DNA of 64,000 bases from Polynucleobacter sp. AP-Reno-20A-A9 (GTDB lineage: Bacteria > Pseudomonadota > Gammaproteobacteria > Burkholderiales > Burkholderiaceae): the NCBI RefSeq assembly GCF_018882085.1, contig NZ_JACVPB010000003.1:186001-250000 (forward strand). The letters are read 5' to 3'. The position numbers and the translations under genes are program-made. Shown here piece after piece: positions 28,072 to 38,510 of the stretch; position 1 is the stretch's first letter, and every line of letters begins with the position of its first letter. The notes under the pieces were generated by a model. It searched no databases. It was not told the DNA's origin and was given only the letters and a program-made list of their open reading frames with translations.

Positions 28072-30477
28072 TTAGGCTTTTAAATTCTTACCTAACATTT
28101 CCCAAGTAGCTACTACGCTATCTGGATTTAATGAGATTGAGGTAATTCCCTTCTCAACCAACCAACGAGCAAAGTCTGGATGATCTGAAGGGCCTTGACC
28201 GCAAATACCAACGTATTTATTTTGCTTACGGCACGCATCAATTGAACGGGCGATCATGAACTCTACCGCTGGATCACGTTCATCAAAGTCGATAGCCAAC
28301 AATTCCATACCGGAGTCACGATCTAGACCCAAAGTTAATTGAGTCATGTCGTTTGAGCCGATTGAGAAACCATCAAAGTACTCGAGGAACTGATCCGCCA
28401 AAATTGCATTGGATGGAATTTCGCACATCATAATCAGACGCAAACCATTGACACCGCGCTTGAGACCAAACTTCTCCATCATATCGATGACGCGCTTAGC
28501 CTGATTAATAGTACGTACGAATGGAACCATGATTTCTACGTTATCCAAGCCCATGTCTTCACGAACACGCTTCATAGCTGCGCACTCAAGAGCAAAAGCC
28601 TCGCCGAAATCTTCAGATACATAACGTGATGCACCGCGGAAGCCCAACATTGGGTTTTCTTCATCAGGCTCGTAGCGTGATCCACCAATCAACTTCTTAT
28701 ATTCATTGGACTTGAAGTCTGACAAACGAACAATCACTGGCTTTGGATAGAAAGCAGCAGCAATCGTTGCTACACCCTCAACCAACTTATCCTCGTAGAA
28801 CTGACGTGGGCTAGCATAGCCACGAGCAACGCTCTCCACTGCACGCTTGAGGTCAGGATCAATATTTGGATACTCCAATACAGCACGTGGATGTACACCA
28901 ATGTAATTATTGATGATGAACTCAAGACGAGCTAAGCCAACACCAGCATTTGGAATCTGACAGAAATCAAATGCCAATTGAGGATTACCGATATTCATGG
29001 TGATCTTCACTGGAATCTCCGGCAATACACCACGAGATACTTCAGTGACTTCGGTCTCGATCAAGCCATCATAAATATGACCCTCGTCACCTTCGGCGCA
29101 TGAAACCGTCACCATCATGCCATCTTGTAAATGCTCAGTTGCATCACCGCAACCAACGACAGCAGGTACGCCTAATTCACGGGCAATAATCGCTGCGTGG
29201 CAAGTGCGTCCACCACGATTGGTCACAATCGCAGAAGCACGCTTCATGACTGGCTCCCAATTCGGATCAGTCATATCGGCAACCAATACGTCGCCTGGCT
29301 GAACACGATCCATCTCGCTTGGGTCACGAATAATACGCACAGGACCAGCGCCAATCTTTTGACCAATTGCACGGCCTTTTGCCAATACCTTTGAGCTACC
29401 TTTTAATTTGTAGCGCATCTCCACTTGACCAGCCGCTTGACTCTTTACAGTCTCAGGACGTGCTTGCAGAATATAGATGCGGCCATCTTGACCATCTTTA
29501 CCCCACTCGATATCCATTGGACGACCGTAGTGCTTCTCAATGATCACCGCATATTTAGCCAACTCAGTGATATCGGCATCCTCCAAAGAGAAGCGGTTGC
29601 GCTTTTCTGGGGTGACATCAACAGTTTGTACTTTTTCTGCAGAGCCTTTAGGGGCAAATTGCATCTGAATTAACTTGGAACCCAAGGAGCGGCGAATAAT
29701 TGCCTTCTTATCTTGAGCTAAGGTGGTTTTGAAAACATAAAACTCGTCCGGATTCACTGCGCCCTGCACTACAGTCTCGCCCAAGCCATAGCTTGAGGTA
29801 ATGAAAACAACATCCTCAAATCCAGACTCGGTATCCAGAGTAAACATTACGCCAGCAGCTCCCAAGTCAGAACGTACCATGCGCTGAATACCGGCAGATA
29901 AGGCTACTTCAGCGTGGGCAAAGCCTTTGTGAACACGATAAGAGATCGCACGATCGTTATACAAAGAAGCAAATACTTCACGAATCTTCTTCAAAACATC
30001 ATCAATACCCTCGACGTTCAAGAAAGTTTCTTGCTGACCAGCAAAAGAAGCGTCTGGTAAGTCTTCAGCAGTAGCTGATGAACGTACCGCAAATGAACCT
30101 TTACCGGAATCATCTAATACTGCAAATGCCTTACGAATTTCTTCGTCCAACTTTGGCTGAAATGGCGCGGTTTCGATCCAGTTACGGATTTCCGCACCAG
30201 CTTGCGCCAATGCACGCACATCATCAATATTCAAACCTTCTAAACGCTGCTGAATGCGCTCAGTCAGATTGTTGTGCTTTAGAAAGTCACGGAATGCTAA
30301 TGCAGTAGTTGCAAAACCCGTAGGAACACGAACCCCAGTAGACGCTAACTGAGAAATCATCTCCCCTAATGAGGCATTCTTACCGCCGACTGATTCAACA
30401 TCAGTCATTCGGAGTTGTTCAAAAGGCAAAACATAGGCATCAGCCATACTGCTATTTTGTTGCTGTTGGTTGGACAT
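28072..30477 (-). CDS. ppsA: Phosphoenolpyruvate synthase (pyruvate, water dikinase)
   Basis: An 801-residue gluconeogenic enzyme making PEP from pyruvate and ATP. The N-terminal ATP-grasp/PPDK domain has [12 protein letters not shown] and [27 protein letters not shown]. The central swivelling domain carries the phosphohistidine in [21 protein letters not shown]. The C-terminal PEP-binding barrel has the catalytic Cys in [15 protein letters not shown]. Length is close to the E. coli enzyme. It is divergent from its regulator ppsR across about 105 nt, the usual arrangement. Confidence 0.98.
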   Translation of the reverse strand: MSNQQQQNSSMADAYVLPFEQLRMTDVESVGGKNASLGEMISQLASTGVRVPTGFATTALAFRDFLKHNNLTERIQQRLEGLNIDDVRALAQAGAEIRNWIETAPFQPKLDEEIRKAFAVLDDSGKGSFAVRSSATAEDLPDASFAGQQETFLNVEGIDDVLKKIREVFASLYNDRAISYRVHKGFAHAEVALSAGIQRMVRSDLGAAGVMFTLDTESGFEDVVFITSSYGLGETVVQGAVNPDEFYVFKTTLAQDKKAIIRRSLGSKLIQMQFAPKGSAEKVQTVDVTPEKRNRFSLEDADITELAKYAVIIEKHYGRPMDIEWGKDGQDGRIYILQARPETVKSQAAGQVEMRYKLKGSSKVLAKGRAIGQKIGAGPVRIIRDPSEMDRVQPGDVLVADMTDPNWEPVMKRASAIVTNRGGRTCHAAIIARELGVPAVVGCGDATEHLQDGMMVTVSCAEGDEGHIYDGLIETEVTEVSRGVLPEIPVKITMNIGNPQLAFDFCQIPNAGVGLARLEFIINNYIGVHPRAVLEYPNIDPDLKRAVESVARGYASPRQFYEDKLVEGVATIAAAFYPKPVIVRLSDFKSNEYKKLIGGSRYEPDEENPMLGFRGASRYVSEDFGEAFALECAAMKRVREDMGLDNVEIMVPFVRTINQAKRVIDMMEKFGLKRGVNGLRLIMMCEIPSNAILADQFLEYFDGFSIGSNDMTQLTLGLDRDSGMELLAIDFDERDPAVEFMIARSIDACRKQNKYVGICGQGPSDHPDFARWLVEKGITSISLNPDSVVATWEMLGKNLKA

Positions 30478-30583
30478 AAAATACTCTCAAAAGATAAGGA
30501 AACTAGTCTAGCGGCCACCCTAAATGGGGCATGCTTTAATATGATTCTATTGTAGTGCTGACCCTGACTTTTGAGCTAAATCC

Positions 30584-31411
30584 ATGTCTAACGAAACCCG
30601 CATTGTTTTTATTGTCTCTGACGGTACCGGCATTACCGCCGAGAACTTCAGCCAGTCGATTTTGGCGCAATTTGAGGCCACTTTTAAGCATATTCGAGTA
30701 CCTTTTGTAGATAGCGTGGATAAAGCGCACGATGCCGTTAGCAGCGTCAACCAGGCAGCCGCTAAATATGGGGTGCAACCCATCGTTTTCACCACTTTGG
30801 TGAACTCTGAGCTCAATGCGATCGTGGCCAAGGCAAATGGACTGATTTTGGACATGTTCCAGACCTTCGTGGCCCCTTTGGAAGAAGCTTTAGGCATGAA
30901 ATCCACCCATGCCATGAACCGCCTTCACCATAATGCCGATACCGAGGCCTATAAGAACCGGATTGAGGCAATCAACTATTCCCTGGCCCACGACGATGGT
31001 CAGTCCAATCAAAACCTAGCTGAAGCCGACGTTATCCTCATAGGAATCTCCCGGGTTGGCAAGACACCAACCAGCCTTTACCTAGCAATGCAGTATGGGC
31101 TCAAGGCGGCAAACTACCCCCTCATTCCAGAAGACTTTGAACGAGGACAGCTCCCGAAAGATCTTGTGCCTTACCGTCAAAAAATCTTTGGCTTAATGAT
31201 TGATGCTGAACGACTCTCAGAGATTCGTAATGAGCGCAGACCTGGTAGTAACTACGCCAAGCTCGAAAACTGTCGTTATGAAATCAATGAAGCAACGGCG
31301 ATGATGAAAAAGCAATCCATCCCATGGGTGCTCACTACCAGCAAATCCATTGAAGAGATTGCAACCACAGTACTACAGGCAATTAAGTCAGATAAAACAA
31401 TACTGGGGTAA
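30584..31411 (+). CDS. ppsR: PEP synthase regulatory protein (bifunctional kinase/pyrophosphorylase)
   Basis: A 275-residue DUF299 protein that inactivates PEP synthase by ADP-dependent phosphorylation and reactivates it by phosphorolysis. VFIVSDGTGITAENFSQSIL opens the protein. The P-loop-like GISRVGKTPTSLYLA and YPLIPEDFERGQLP are typical. CRYEINEATAMMKKQSIPWVLTTSKSIEEIA ends the domain. It is divergently arranged with its target ppsA. Length is standard. Confidence 0.95.
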   Translation: MSNETRIVFIVSDGTGITAENFSQSILAQFEATFKHIRVPFVDSVDKAHDAVSSVNQAAAKYGVQPIVFTTLVNSELNAIVAKANGLILDMFQTFVAPLEEALGMKSTHAMNRLHHNADTEAYKNRIEAINYSLAHDDGQSNQNLAEADVILIGISRVGKTPTSLYLAMQYGLKAANYPLIPEDFERGQLPKDLVPYRQKIFGLMIDAERLSEIRNERRPGSNYAKLENCRYEINEATAMMKKQSIPWVLTTSKSIEEIATTVLQAIKSDKTILG

Positions 31412-31460
31412 AGAAGTATTGCGTAATGTCTGCTTTTGGGCCTTAGCAGGCAGTCGGCAA

Positions 31461-34142
31461 TTACATGCCAATCGTATAAGTCGCCATTACAGTGGTTGTG
31501 GATACTGCTTGGAACGGCTCCTGCCTATAAATACCGGTTACTCCGAGTCGCTGGTTCTTGGCCACATCATAGTAAGCACCCAACATCGCAGTAGGTCTTG
31601 TCTTCACAGGAGTGGCATTGAAGTTTATTGGCGTCAGGCCACTAAATCCAGTGGCTGAGTAAGTGCCATTAGCTGTGTTGGCATCTGTTTCAACACCAAC
31701 GCTACCAAAGGCCCCTGCTTGAGAAACAAACTTATAGGAAGCACCGAGGCCTGCTAATGCAGTCGTAGCATTCGTATTAAGCGCTGAGTAAGTTAGTGGC
31801 GCAGTGACTGTCGCACTAGCGCCTTCGGTATAGCCACCCATATTGTTTTGTGTGTAGCGAATGCCAACGTATGGAGCAACGATTACGTTTTCCACAACCC
31901 CAAAACCATATTTAGCTGTTACTTGTGCGCCTTGGCTATTTAGTTGGGATGAACCAATACCCGGCTCTGAAGTATTAACCACTTGCCTTGAGATGGTAGC
32001 GTTCTTTTGGCCATAAGCTGCAGAGATCTTCACTTCGGTGCCCGTACCATCTACACGTCCATTCCAAACGCCAAACAGACCAATCAACGGAGTGTTGTTG
32101 CCAAGGCTAACTGTTGACCCGGCATTATTTACCGAAAGATTCTGGTCAACATATGCGCCGATGTGATAGTTTTGATGAGGCCGATAGGCTGCAATCAATA
32201 AACCACTCATGTTATTCAGACCATTGGCAGCAGAAACGGCAGTGTTGCGACCGCCCACTGAGATACAGATACTGTTAGCACCAAACTGATTGCAGTCATA
32301 CGAGAAACTATTTGCAAGAACAGAGTTCTGCAAGGCATAAGTGTTCTGCAAGGTGGCTGCCGTATTTATAAGAGACTGCTGAGTATCGATTAAATTTACA
32401 GGTGCAGATAAAACATCCAGATTCCAAATGCCACTAGTAGGGTCTATTTGAGTAAGTACATATGTATAGCCATTTGATGCACCAGTTACCCGAGAACCAA
32501 CAGCATTATTAAGATTGCTTGCCGAGAAGCCCTGAAGAACGCCCGAATAAATATGATTTAACGTTGCATAAGAGCCAGCAGCAATACTAAAAGTGGTTGC
32601 GCCAGACAATCCAGAACCAACCAATTGTCCATAATGGGTTTGGCTAGCTAAGAAGATGCTGTAATTTGTCGGCAATGCGCCGCCATAAGTTAACGCAGTG
32701 GTTACAGGAGAATTGCCGTTGCCCCCCTGGGCGTTAGTGAGGCTAGTAATAATGCCAGCACTTTCGTTATAGATTCCATATCCACCAATACCGCTCGAGA
32801 TTGAGCCCATATTGGTTAACGTGTTGATGGTACCCGTACTAGCATTATAAATTCCATATCCGCCATCGCCACTAGCTATAGTGCCCGTATTAATTAATGT
32901 GGTTATTGAACTACCATTGCCATTATTAATAATCCCATACCCAGCAGTCCCGCTCGTAATGGAGCCTGTATTTATCAAAGAGTTAATGCTGCTGAAGTTC
33001 AGAATTCCAGCGGCAGAATTTATAGTATCGCTATTGCCAACAATGATGGAGCCTGCATTATTCAGCGTATTGATGTCACCTTGATTGCTGATGCCAATTG
33101 AATTTCCCACGCCCGTCACGATTGAGCCTGAATTAGTTAACGTATCCATACTACCGTTATTAATGATTCCATAGCCATTATTGCCAGGCACTATTGAGCC
33201 TGTATTGACTAAGGTTGTAATTGCGCTACCGGTCTCGTTAAAAATACCGGTCGCAGTATCAGGGCCGCTAATTGTGCCCGCATTGGTTAAGGTGGTAATG
33301 GTGCTATTGCCGACGTTATAAATTCCAATCCCGCTGGCCCCACTTGTGATTGAACCAAAGTTATTAATAGCGCCAATAACCCCGCCACTATTTATAATTC
33401 CGTTTGCCCCAGCTATAACACCTGAATTATTGATTACGGATATTTGGCCGTAGTTTGCAATGCCGCTGCCGGTGCTGGAGCTGATGACTCCAGTTTGGTA
33501 ATTAGTAATAGTTCCAATAACAGAATTTAATCCATTAAAGATACCGCTCGATGCCACAAACTCTCCAGGATTTAGAGTCCCACTCATCGTTCCAAAATTA
33601 TTTAAAACATTAATGGCTCCCAAGTTTTCAACACCATAATAAAGGCCGCTAATGGAGCCTCCCTTGCCATTGGATAAAACATTAAACTGCCCCTGAAAGT
33701 TGACAATACCTGCGTTGTCTTTGCCATCATCGATAGTATTGGTAGCGGCTATCGATCCTAAATTCATTAGACCCAAAGATGAACCTGCGTTATTGTAAAA
33801 ACCAGACCAGCTACCATTGATAGCTCCGCTAGCTCCATTAATAAACACATTATTAGAGCCGAGGTTATTTAGGCCAATCGTACTTGCACTAAAGCTGTCA
33901 ATTAACCCTAAATTATTCAATGCCGCATTTGATGCGCTAACGCTAACTGCCGTCTGAGTTACACCAGATACGGTGACGCCATTATTAATCGCTGTGCTAA
34001 CGGCGGCATCAATAGTTAAATCAGAGCAATCAGAGCTAATTACTGCACTATTAGCAATGCAAGTAGCTCCATTTGCGAACACAGGTACGGTTGCGCTTAA
34101 TACTAATACGAGCGGGAATAAATAATTCGATATCTTTTTCAC
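31461..34142 (-). CDS. Autotransporter-like outer-membrane protein with repeat-rich passenger
   Basis: An 893-residue secreted protein with a GTG start at 34142. The signal peptide (KKISNYLFPLVLVLSATVPVFA) is followed by a passenger with many copies of an Asn/Gly/Thr/Ser/Ile-rich unit of about 25-28 residues, of the type GIYN..G.I.TLTN.G.I.SG, predicted to form a beta-helix. From about residue 630 an autotransporter beta-barrel is recognisable (GSRVTGAS..., then YRPHQNYHIGAYVDQNLSV, YGQKNATISRQVV, YTQNNMGGYTEG). The last strand ends VMATYTIGM, with Met at the terminus where Phe or Trp is usual. Nucleotide composition is more A+T-rich than its neighbours. Function could be adhesion, but this is inference. 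Confidence 0.8.
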   Translation of the reverse strand: MKKISNYLFPLVLVLSATVPVFANGATCIANSAVISSDCSDLTIDAAVSTAINNGVTVSGVTQTAVSVSASNAALNNLGLIDSFSASTIGLNNLGSNNVFINGASGAINGSWSGFYNNAGSSLGLMNLGSIAATNTIDDGKDNAGIVNFQGQFNVLSNGKGGSISGLYYGVENLGAINVLNNFGTMSGTLNPGEFVASSGIFNGLNSVIGTITNYQTGVISSSTGSGIANYGQISVINNSGVIAGANGIINSGGVIGAINNFGSITSGASGIGIYNVGNSTITTLTNAGTISGPDTATGIFNETGSAITTLVNTGSIVPGNNGYGIINNGSMDTLTNSGSIVTGVGNSIGISNQGDINTLNNAGSIIVGNSDTINSAAGILNFSSINSLINTGSITSGTAGYGIINNGNGSSITTLINTGTIASGDGGYGIYNASTGTINTLTNMGSISSGIGGYGIYNESAGIITSLTNAQGGNGNSPVTTALTYGGALPTNYSIFLASQTHYGQLVGSGLSGATTFSIAAGSYATLNHIYSGVLQGFSASNLNNAVGSRVTGASNGYTYVLTQIDPTSGIWNLDVLSAPVNLIDTQQSLINTAATLQNTYALQNSVLANSFSYDCNQFGANSICISVGGRNTAVSAANGLNNMSGLLIAAYRPHQNYHIGAYVDQNLSVNNAGSTVSLGNNTPLIGLFGVWNGRVDGTGTEVKISAAYGQKNATISRQVVNTSEPGIGSSQLNSQGAQVTAKYGFGVVENVIVAPYVGIRYTQNNMGGYTEGASATVTAPLTYSALNTNATTALAGLGASYKFVSQAGAFGSVGVETDANTANGTYSATGFSGLTPINFNATPVKTRPTAMLGAYYDVAKNQRLGVTGIYRQEPFQAVSTTTVMATYTIGM
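32725..33780 (-). repeat. Tandem degenerate repeats in the autotransporter passenger
   Basis: About 75-84 nt units encode the passenger motif GIxNxGxIxTLxNxGSIxxG. Recurrent core pieces such as AATAATCCCATA-like stretches are seen many times on the plus strand. Units differ in sequence and slightly in length, as in a beta-helix that has diverged rather than a fresh tandem duplication. Boundaries are approximate. Confidence 0.65.
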
Positions 34143-34583
34143 TTACTAAAAACCTTTACAAATAAATTCCACATAACACTATATTTAATGAAATACCTTG
34201 ATCGTTTGCGCCATGAGAATTAGGCCAAGCTGGATTGACTGAAGTCGCAGGTAACGCGTAAGAACACTGCATTCGCTCCCCAGCTAGTATTAGCAAGTCT
34301 ACTCCAGCCATTAGCCTCATATTGGGAAAATAAATTTAATTGGAATTATTTTGGAGTCCTAATGAAGGTTGCCTAATTTCCTGTCTCATATCTAGGAATT
34401 TCGCAAAAATTAACGGGCTAATTAGAGCCCCTGTATCTTTTGAAGCAATTAACGAGGCACTAAATTAAAGTAGCATTGACCTTCTAGAAGTGAATTAGCA
34501 GTTTAAGGCCTTAAAAAAACTACATCCACCCCCATAAGCGTCTTCTGCTAACCGAAAGCAGACCATCAAGAAAAGACTGCTAG
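34143..34583. other. Intergenic region of about 440 nt upstream of the autotransporter gene
   Basis: The longest non-coding gap in the window. It must contain the autotransporter promoter on the minus strand; AAAGG upstream of the GTG at 34142 is a possible ribosome site, and TATAGT near 34180 (minus strand) a weak -10. A short TCTGC/GCAGA pair is seen at about 34544-34562 near the rRNA/tRNA methyltransferase stop. I saw no tRNA, no long repeat and no credible ORF. Confidence 0.5.
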
Positions 34584-35408
34584 CTAACCACGTCTCGTCC
34601 GCAGAGTCTCGAATAGACATACAGCCGCTGCAGTAGATACATTGAGAGATTCCACTCTTGGATCAATCTGTATTGATACCCCTTTGGCTTGAGCAAGCAA
34701 ATCATCTGATACACCCTGCCCTTCACTACCCATTACCCAAGCAACTGGGTGCAGTAGCTCTTTTTTAAGAGAGTAAAGATCTTGCTCTGCATCTGCTGTA
34801 GCAGCAAGTAATGGCGCCGTGACTGCACTCAGTAATTGTTGGTTAGACCAGCCCTCATATAAATCTAGAAGTTTGTGAGCGCCCATACCTGCACGTAATA
34901 CTTTTGCAGACCACAAATGGGCGCAACCAGATAAAGCGATCACTTGAGTAAATCCTGCTGCAGCAGCAGTTCGCAATATAGAGCCAACGTTACCCGCATC
35001 CTGCACCCTATCCAATATCACTACATCACCCTCTAAGGTTGCAATAGATTGAGGTGTTGCGAGCGTGGATTTTGGAAGATCAAGCAAGCCTGCAATATGC
35101 GGCGCATTCACTAAATCAGAAAGCAAGTCCCAGAGTGCGCTATCCAACTGGAATACCTTAGTCTCAGGACATATTTCGAGATGTTCGTAGACGGCTTGTG
35201 AGATCTCTACATTCTTCAAACCAACCTCTGAAGTGAGCAATGTCTTCAAGGCTGGATCACCTATCCAAGTTTGGACTAGATGAATGCCCTCCAATAAAGC
35301 TTGGCCGCTAGCAAGTCTAGCCTTTTGCCCTTTAGAACCTGTGGCCTGCAGGTTGCGAATCTCCTTAAACAGCGGATTTTCTTTGGAGGTAATAAGATCA
35401 AAGTTCAT
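34584..35408 (-). CDS. RNA methyltransferase, SpoU/TrmH family
   Basis: A 274-residue SPOUT enzyme that 2'-O-methylates a ribose in rRNA or tRNA. The N-terminal substrate-binding domain begins ITSKENPLFKEIRNLQ. The three SpoU motifs are DAGNVGSILRTAAAAG, VMGSEGQGVSDDLL and ESLNVSTAAAVCLFETL, so the deep trefoil knot is complete. It may act on 23S rRNA, but the exact target cannot be fixed. It is the last gene of the minus-strand lpx cluster, 3 nt after rnhB. Confidence 0.9.
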   Translation of the reverse strand: MNFDLITSKENPLFKEIRNLQATGSKGQKARLASGQALLEGIHLVQTWIGDPALKTLLTSEVGLKNVEISQAVYEHLEICPETKVFQLDSALWDLLSDLVNAPHIAGLLDLPKSTLATPQSIATLEGDVVILDRVQDAGNVGSILRTAAAAGFTQVIALSGCAHLWSAKVLRAGMGAHKLLDLYEGWSNQQLLSAVTAPLLAATADAEQDLYSLKKELLHPVAWVMGSEGQGVSDDLLAQAKGVSIQIDPRVESLNVSTAAAVCLFETLRTRRG

Positions 35409-35411
35409 AGC

Positions 35412-36005
35412 TTAGTGGTTTTGGTTTTCTAGAACTCGGCGCACCGGTGAAAAGCTTCTTCTGTGTTGATCGCATGCGCCGTATTGTTTAAGGGCCGCAA
35501 AGTGGGCTTCTGTTGGATAACCCATATGCTGTGCGAAGCCGTATTCTGGATGGCGCTCATGCAATATTTGCATCTGGCGGTCACGCGTCACTTTGGCGAC
35601 TATCGATGCCGCTGAAATTGCAGGCTCCTTAGCGTCACCCTTCACAATCGCTTCTGCAGCAATTGGCAACTCTGGGCAACGATTGCCATCAATCAATGCT
35701 TTATCAGGCCAAGTGCCTAAGCGAATTGTGAGATCTTCGATTGCCCTGCGCATTGCCAACATGGTAGCCTGCAAAATATTAATGCTATCAATTTCTGCTG
35801 GACTGGCTTCACCAACACCCCAAGCTTTTGCCTTTTCCATGATCTGCTCATAGAGATATTCGCGTCGAACAGCGGTTAACTTCTTAGAATCCTTTAAACC
35901 TTCTATCGGATTATCGGGATCAAGAACTACGGCACCAGCAACCACCGCACCAACTAGTGGTCCGCGCCCTGCTTCATCCACACCACAGACCCAAATCAGA
36001 CTCAT
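35412..36005 (-). CDS. rnhB: Ribonuclease HII
   Basis: A 197-residue endonuclease that cuts RNA in RNA/DNA hybrids and single ribonucleotides in DNA. The catalytic [14 protein letters not shown] is at the N-terminus, followed by [30 protein letters not shown] and [12 protein letters not shown]. It overlaps the lpxB stop by ATGA (36002-36005) and lies 3 nt from the SpoU-family gene, so all three are likely translated from one mRNA. Confidence 0.97.
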   Translation of the reverse strand: MSLIWVCGVDEAGRGPLVGAVVAGAVVLDPDNPIEGLKDSKKLTAVRREYLYEQIMEKAKAWGVGEASPAEIDSINILQATMLAMRRAIEDLTIRLGTWPDKALIDGNRCPELPIAAEAIVKGDAKEPAISAASIVAKVTRDRQMQILHERHPEYGFAQHMGYPTEAHFAALKQYGACDQHRRSFSPVRRVLENQNH

Positions 36006-37258
36006 ACACTTGTTTTATTCTTGCGTTGATTGGTAATCGTTTGTGCTATTGCTTGCGCAACCAATAAACCAGTGGGACGACGTAAAGTTTCATGCATCTG
36101 CGCAAAACGCTCTTTTAGTTTGGCAACCTTAGTTGGGTGCTCTAACCAAGCTTGTACAGCATCAGCTAATTTTTCTGGAGTGGCATCATCTTGTAGGAGC
36201 TCGGGTACAACAAACTCGCCGCACAAGATGTTTGGCAGACCTACATAAGGCATGTAGCCTTGGCGTTTCATGATCTGCGCAGTCAACCAAGGCACCTTAT
36301 AAGAAATCACCATGGGCTTTTTCCATAGGGCGGCTTGTAAGGTAGCTGTGCCGCTTGCAATCAACACTACATCTGAAGCTTCTAGCACTTCATCAGCCAT
36401 GCCATCTAGCAGATGAATCTGAATATCAGGATTACTATTTTTTGTCTTGAGTAAAAGCTGCTCAAGAGGCTCACGTAATCGTGGAGTTGCCACCGGAATT
36501 AAGAAATGGAGCTTCTGACCTTTTAATCTCTCCGCCAATAACTGCATCGTTTCAAAAAAGACGGGGGCTATGAGCTCAATCTCTGATCCACGGCTTCCAG
36601 GTAAGACAGCAATTACTAATCCTTCAAGTGAAGTAGTGGGAATTTTGAGGTGTTTACTTAATTTTTCTCGCGCTTGCTGAATATTAGGTTCAAGCGGAAT
36701 CTCGCTGGCCAAGGGATGCCCCACATAAGTGGACGCCACACCAGCTTTGTCATAGATTTCTGTTTCGAAGGGAAAGATGCAAAGCATACGTTCCACTGCT
36801 TGGGAAATCTTCTTGATGCGCCCTGCTCGCCAAGCCCAAATAGAAGGAGAAACCAAATGCAAAGTCGGAATACCCGCTTTACGTAATTGCAACTCAACAC
36901 CCAAATTAAAGTCAGGCGCATCAATTCCTAGATAAACATCTGGGCGGCCTTCATTGAGGAGGTTTTGAATTAGCTCTTTACGAAGTTTCAGAATGGCTGG
37001 AAGCTGCTTAATAGCCTCTACATAACCTCGCACACTTAAGGTTTCCATGGGCCAATTGGAGCGCATGCCCTCGGCTTGCATGCGAGGACCGCCGATTCCA
37101 TAAACCTCAAGACCGGCCATATCCGGTATTTGATTTAGCGCACTAAGTACTGGCGCCGCTAATAAATCGCCAGAAGGTTCGCCAGCTACACAAGCTAACT
37201 TTGGCAAAGTGATTCCGTTACCGAATAATGCCGCGCGTTGATGCGGCAATAAAGTCAT
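36002..37258 (-). CDS. lpxB: Lipid-A-disaccharide synthase
   Basis: GT19 enzyme joining UDP-diacylglucosamine and lipid X in lipid A synthesis at the inner membrane. [60 protein letters not shown] and LPGSRGSEI are all characteristic. The start is uncertain. The ATG at 37258 overlaps lpxA by about 40 nt and has no clear ribosome site. A TTG at 37207, 10 nt after the lpxA stop with a GGAA-like site, gives an N-terminus closer to known LpxB proteins. It is in operon with lpxA upstream and rnhB downstream. Confidence 0.93.
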   Translation of the reverse strand: MTLLPHQRAALFGNGITLPKLACVAGEPSGDLLAAPVLSALNQIPDMAGLEVYGIGGPRMQAEGMRSNWPMETLSVRGYVEAIKQLPAILKLRKELIQNLLNEGRPDVYLGIDAPDFNLGVELQLRKAGIPTLHLVSPSIWAWRAGRIKKISQAVERMLCIFPFETEIYDKAGVASTYVGHPLASEIPLEPNIQQAREKLSKHLKIPTTSLEGLVIAVLPGSRGSEIELIAPVFFETMQLLAERLKGQKLHFLIPVATPRLREPLEQLLLKTKNSNPDIQIHLLDGMADEVLEASDVVLIASGTATLQAALWKKPMVISYKVPWLTAQIMKRQGYMPYVGLPNILCGEFVVPELLQDDATPEKLADAVQAWLEHPTKVAKLKERFAQMHETLRRPTGLLVAQAIAQTITNQRKNKTSV

Positions 37259-38015
37259 GGAACTGCGCGAGCCTCTCAGCTGTAGCTGCATCTGCTGTAG
37301 AAGCAACAACCATCTTCTGAATCTCTACTTTGGCATCTTCAAAACTGAGGCCATCCTTATAAAGTACTTTATAAGCTTGACGCAAGGCAGAGATAGTTTC
37401 ACTTGAGAAACCACGGCGCTTTAAACCTTCTACATTAATACCATGAGGAGAAGCTTTGTCTCCTGCAGCAATAACGAATGGCGGGATATCTTGCACTAAG
37501 GCAGATGCACCACCCAGCATAGCATGCTGACCAATACGAACAAATTGATGCACACCAGACATGCCGCCCATAATTGCCCAGTCTTCAACTTGCACGTGGC
37601 CCGCTATTTGGGCATTACTTGAGAAGATTGTGTGATTACCGACCTGACAGTCATGAGCAATATGCACATAAGCCATGATCCAGTTGTCATTACCGATGCG
37701 AGTAATGCCTTCGTCTTGCGCTGTACCCGTATGAATCGTCGTGAACTCACGAACAGTATTGCGATCACCAATAATCAACTGAGTTGGCTCACCACGGTAT
37801 TTCATATCCTGCGGCGGACCACCAATGGCTGCAAAGTGGGCAAAGGTATTTTGTGCACCGATAGTGGTGTAACCCTCAATCACCGTATGAGAGCCTACTT
37901 TAGTACCAGCGCCAATCTTGACGTTAGGGCCAATGACTGAATATGGACCAACCTCAACATCACTAGCCAGCTCAGCCTTACTGTCAACTACAGCAGATAC
38001 ATGAATCCGAGTCAT
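37218..38015 (-). CDS. lpxA: UDP-N-acetylglucosamine O-acyltransferase
   Basis: First enzyme of lipid A synthesis, 265 residues from the ATG in the TAATG overlap with the fabZ stop at 38015. The left-handed beta-helix hexapeptide repeats are obvious ([29 protein letters not shown] and later). The catalytic His lies in [25 protein letters not shown] begins the C-terminal helical part. Length matches the E. coli protein. Confidence 0.97.
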   Translation of the reverse strand: MTRIHVSAVVDSKAELASDVEVGPYSVIGPNVKIGAGTKVGSHTVIEGYTTIGAQNTFAHFAAIGGPPQDMKYRGEPTQLIIGDRNTVREFTTIHTGTAQDEGITRIGNDNWIMAYVHIAHDCQVGNHTIFSSNAQIAGHVQVEDWAIMGGMSGVHQFVRIGQHAMLGGASALVQDIPPFVIAAGDKASPHGINVEGLKRRGFSSETISALRQAYKVLYKDGLSFEDAKVEIQKMVVASTADAATAERLAQFHDFIAASTRGIIR

Positions 38016-38464
38016 TACGCGCCTTTCGTACGAACCGCACAAGTAATATTGGCTTCTGCTGCAATCTCACCATCCACGGTTGCCTTAACGGCAAACTTGT
38101 AAATACCAGCACGACCGCGCTCTAATGTGGCAGTCATGATTAACTGATCGCCAGGTAACACAGGCTTTTTAAAGCGCGCGCCATCAATACCAGCAAAGTA
38201 ATAAATTGCATCTTCCGCACGCTCTTCGGAGAAAGTGAGCAATGCAGCTGTTTGAGCTAAAGCTTCAATAATCAATACACCAGGCATTACCGGGAAATCT
38301 GGGAAATGGCCCTGAAAGAAAGGCTCATTCATAGTGACGTTTTTTAATGCAGTAATACTCTCACGTGGCGTAATTTCCAATACGCGGTCTACCAATAGGA
38401 ATGGGTAACGATGCGGTAGCAATTGAAGAATCTTATTGATGTCGATTGCTATTGGTGTGCTCAT
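38015..38464 (-). CDS. fabZ: 3-hydroxyacyl-ACP dehydratase
   Basis: A 149-residue hot-dog dehydratase of fatty acid synthesis. [14 protein letters not shown] gives the catalytic His, and [27 protein letters not shown] the central helix with the catalytic Glu. It sits between lpxD and lpxA, the usual place, where it competes with LpxA for hydroxyacyl-ACP. TAATG couples it to lpxA. Confidence 0.97.
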   Translation of the reverse strand: MSTPIAIDINKILQLLPHRYPFLLVDRVLEITPRESITALKNVTMNEPFFQGHFPDFPVMPGVLIIEALAQTAALLTFSEERAEDAIYYFAGIDGARFKKPVLPGDQLIMTATLERGRAGIYKFAVKATVDGEIAAEANITCAVRTKGA

Positions 38465-38510
38465 AAATGACCCGCTAAAAAGTAAATAATAATTTTGGTT
38501 TTACAGAATC

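Noticed and set aside
32725-33780. CRISPR array, suggested by regularly spaced short repeats
   Set aside because: The units are degenerate, stay in frame and encode a beta-helix motif with no constant repeat/spacer boundary.
34143-34583. Hidden tRNA or small RNA gene in the largest gap
   Set aside because: I found no T-loop-like GTTCGAATC pattern, no strong promoter-terminator pair and no long hairpin with a T-tail.
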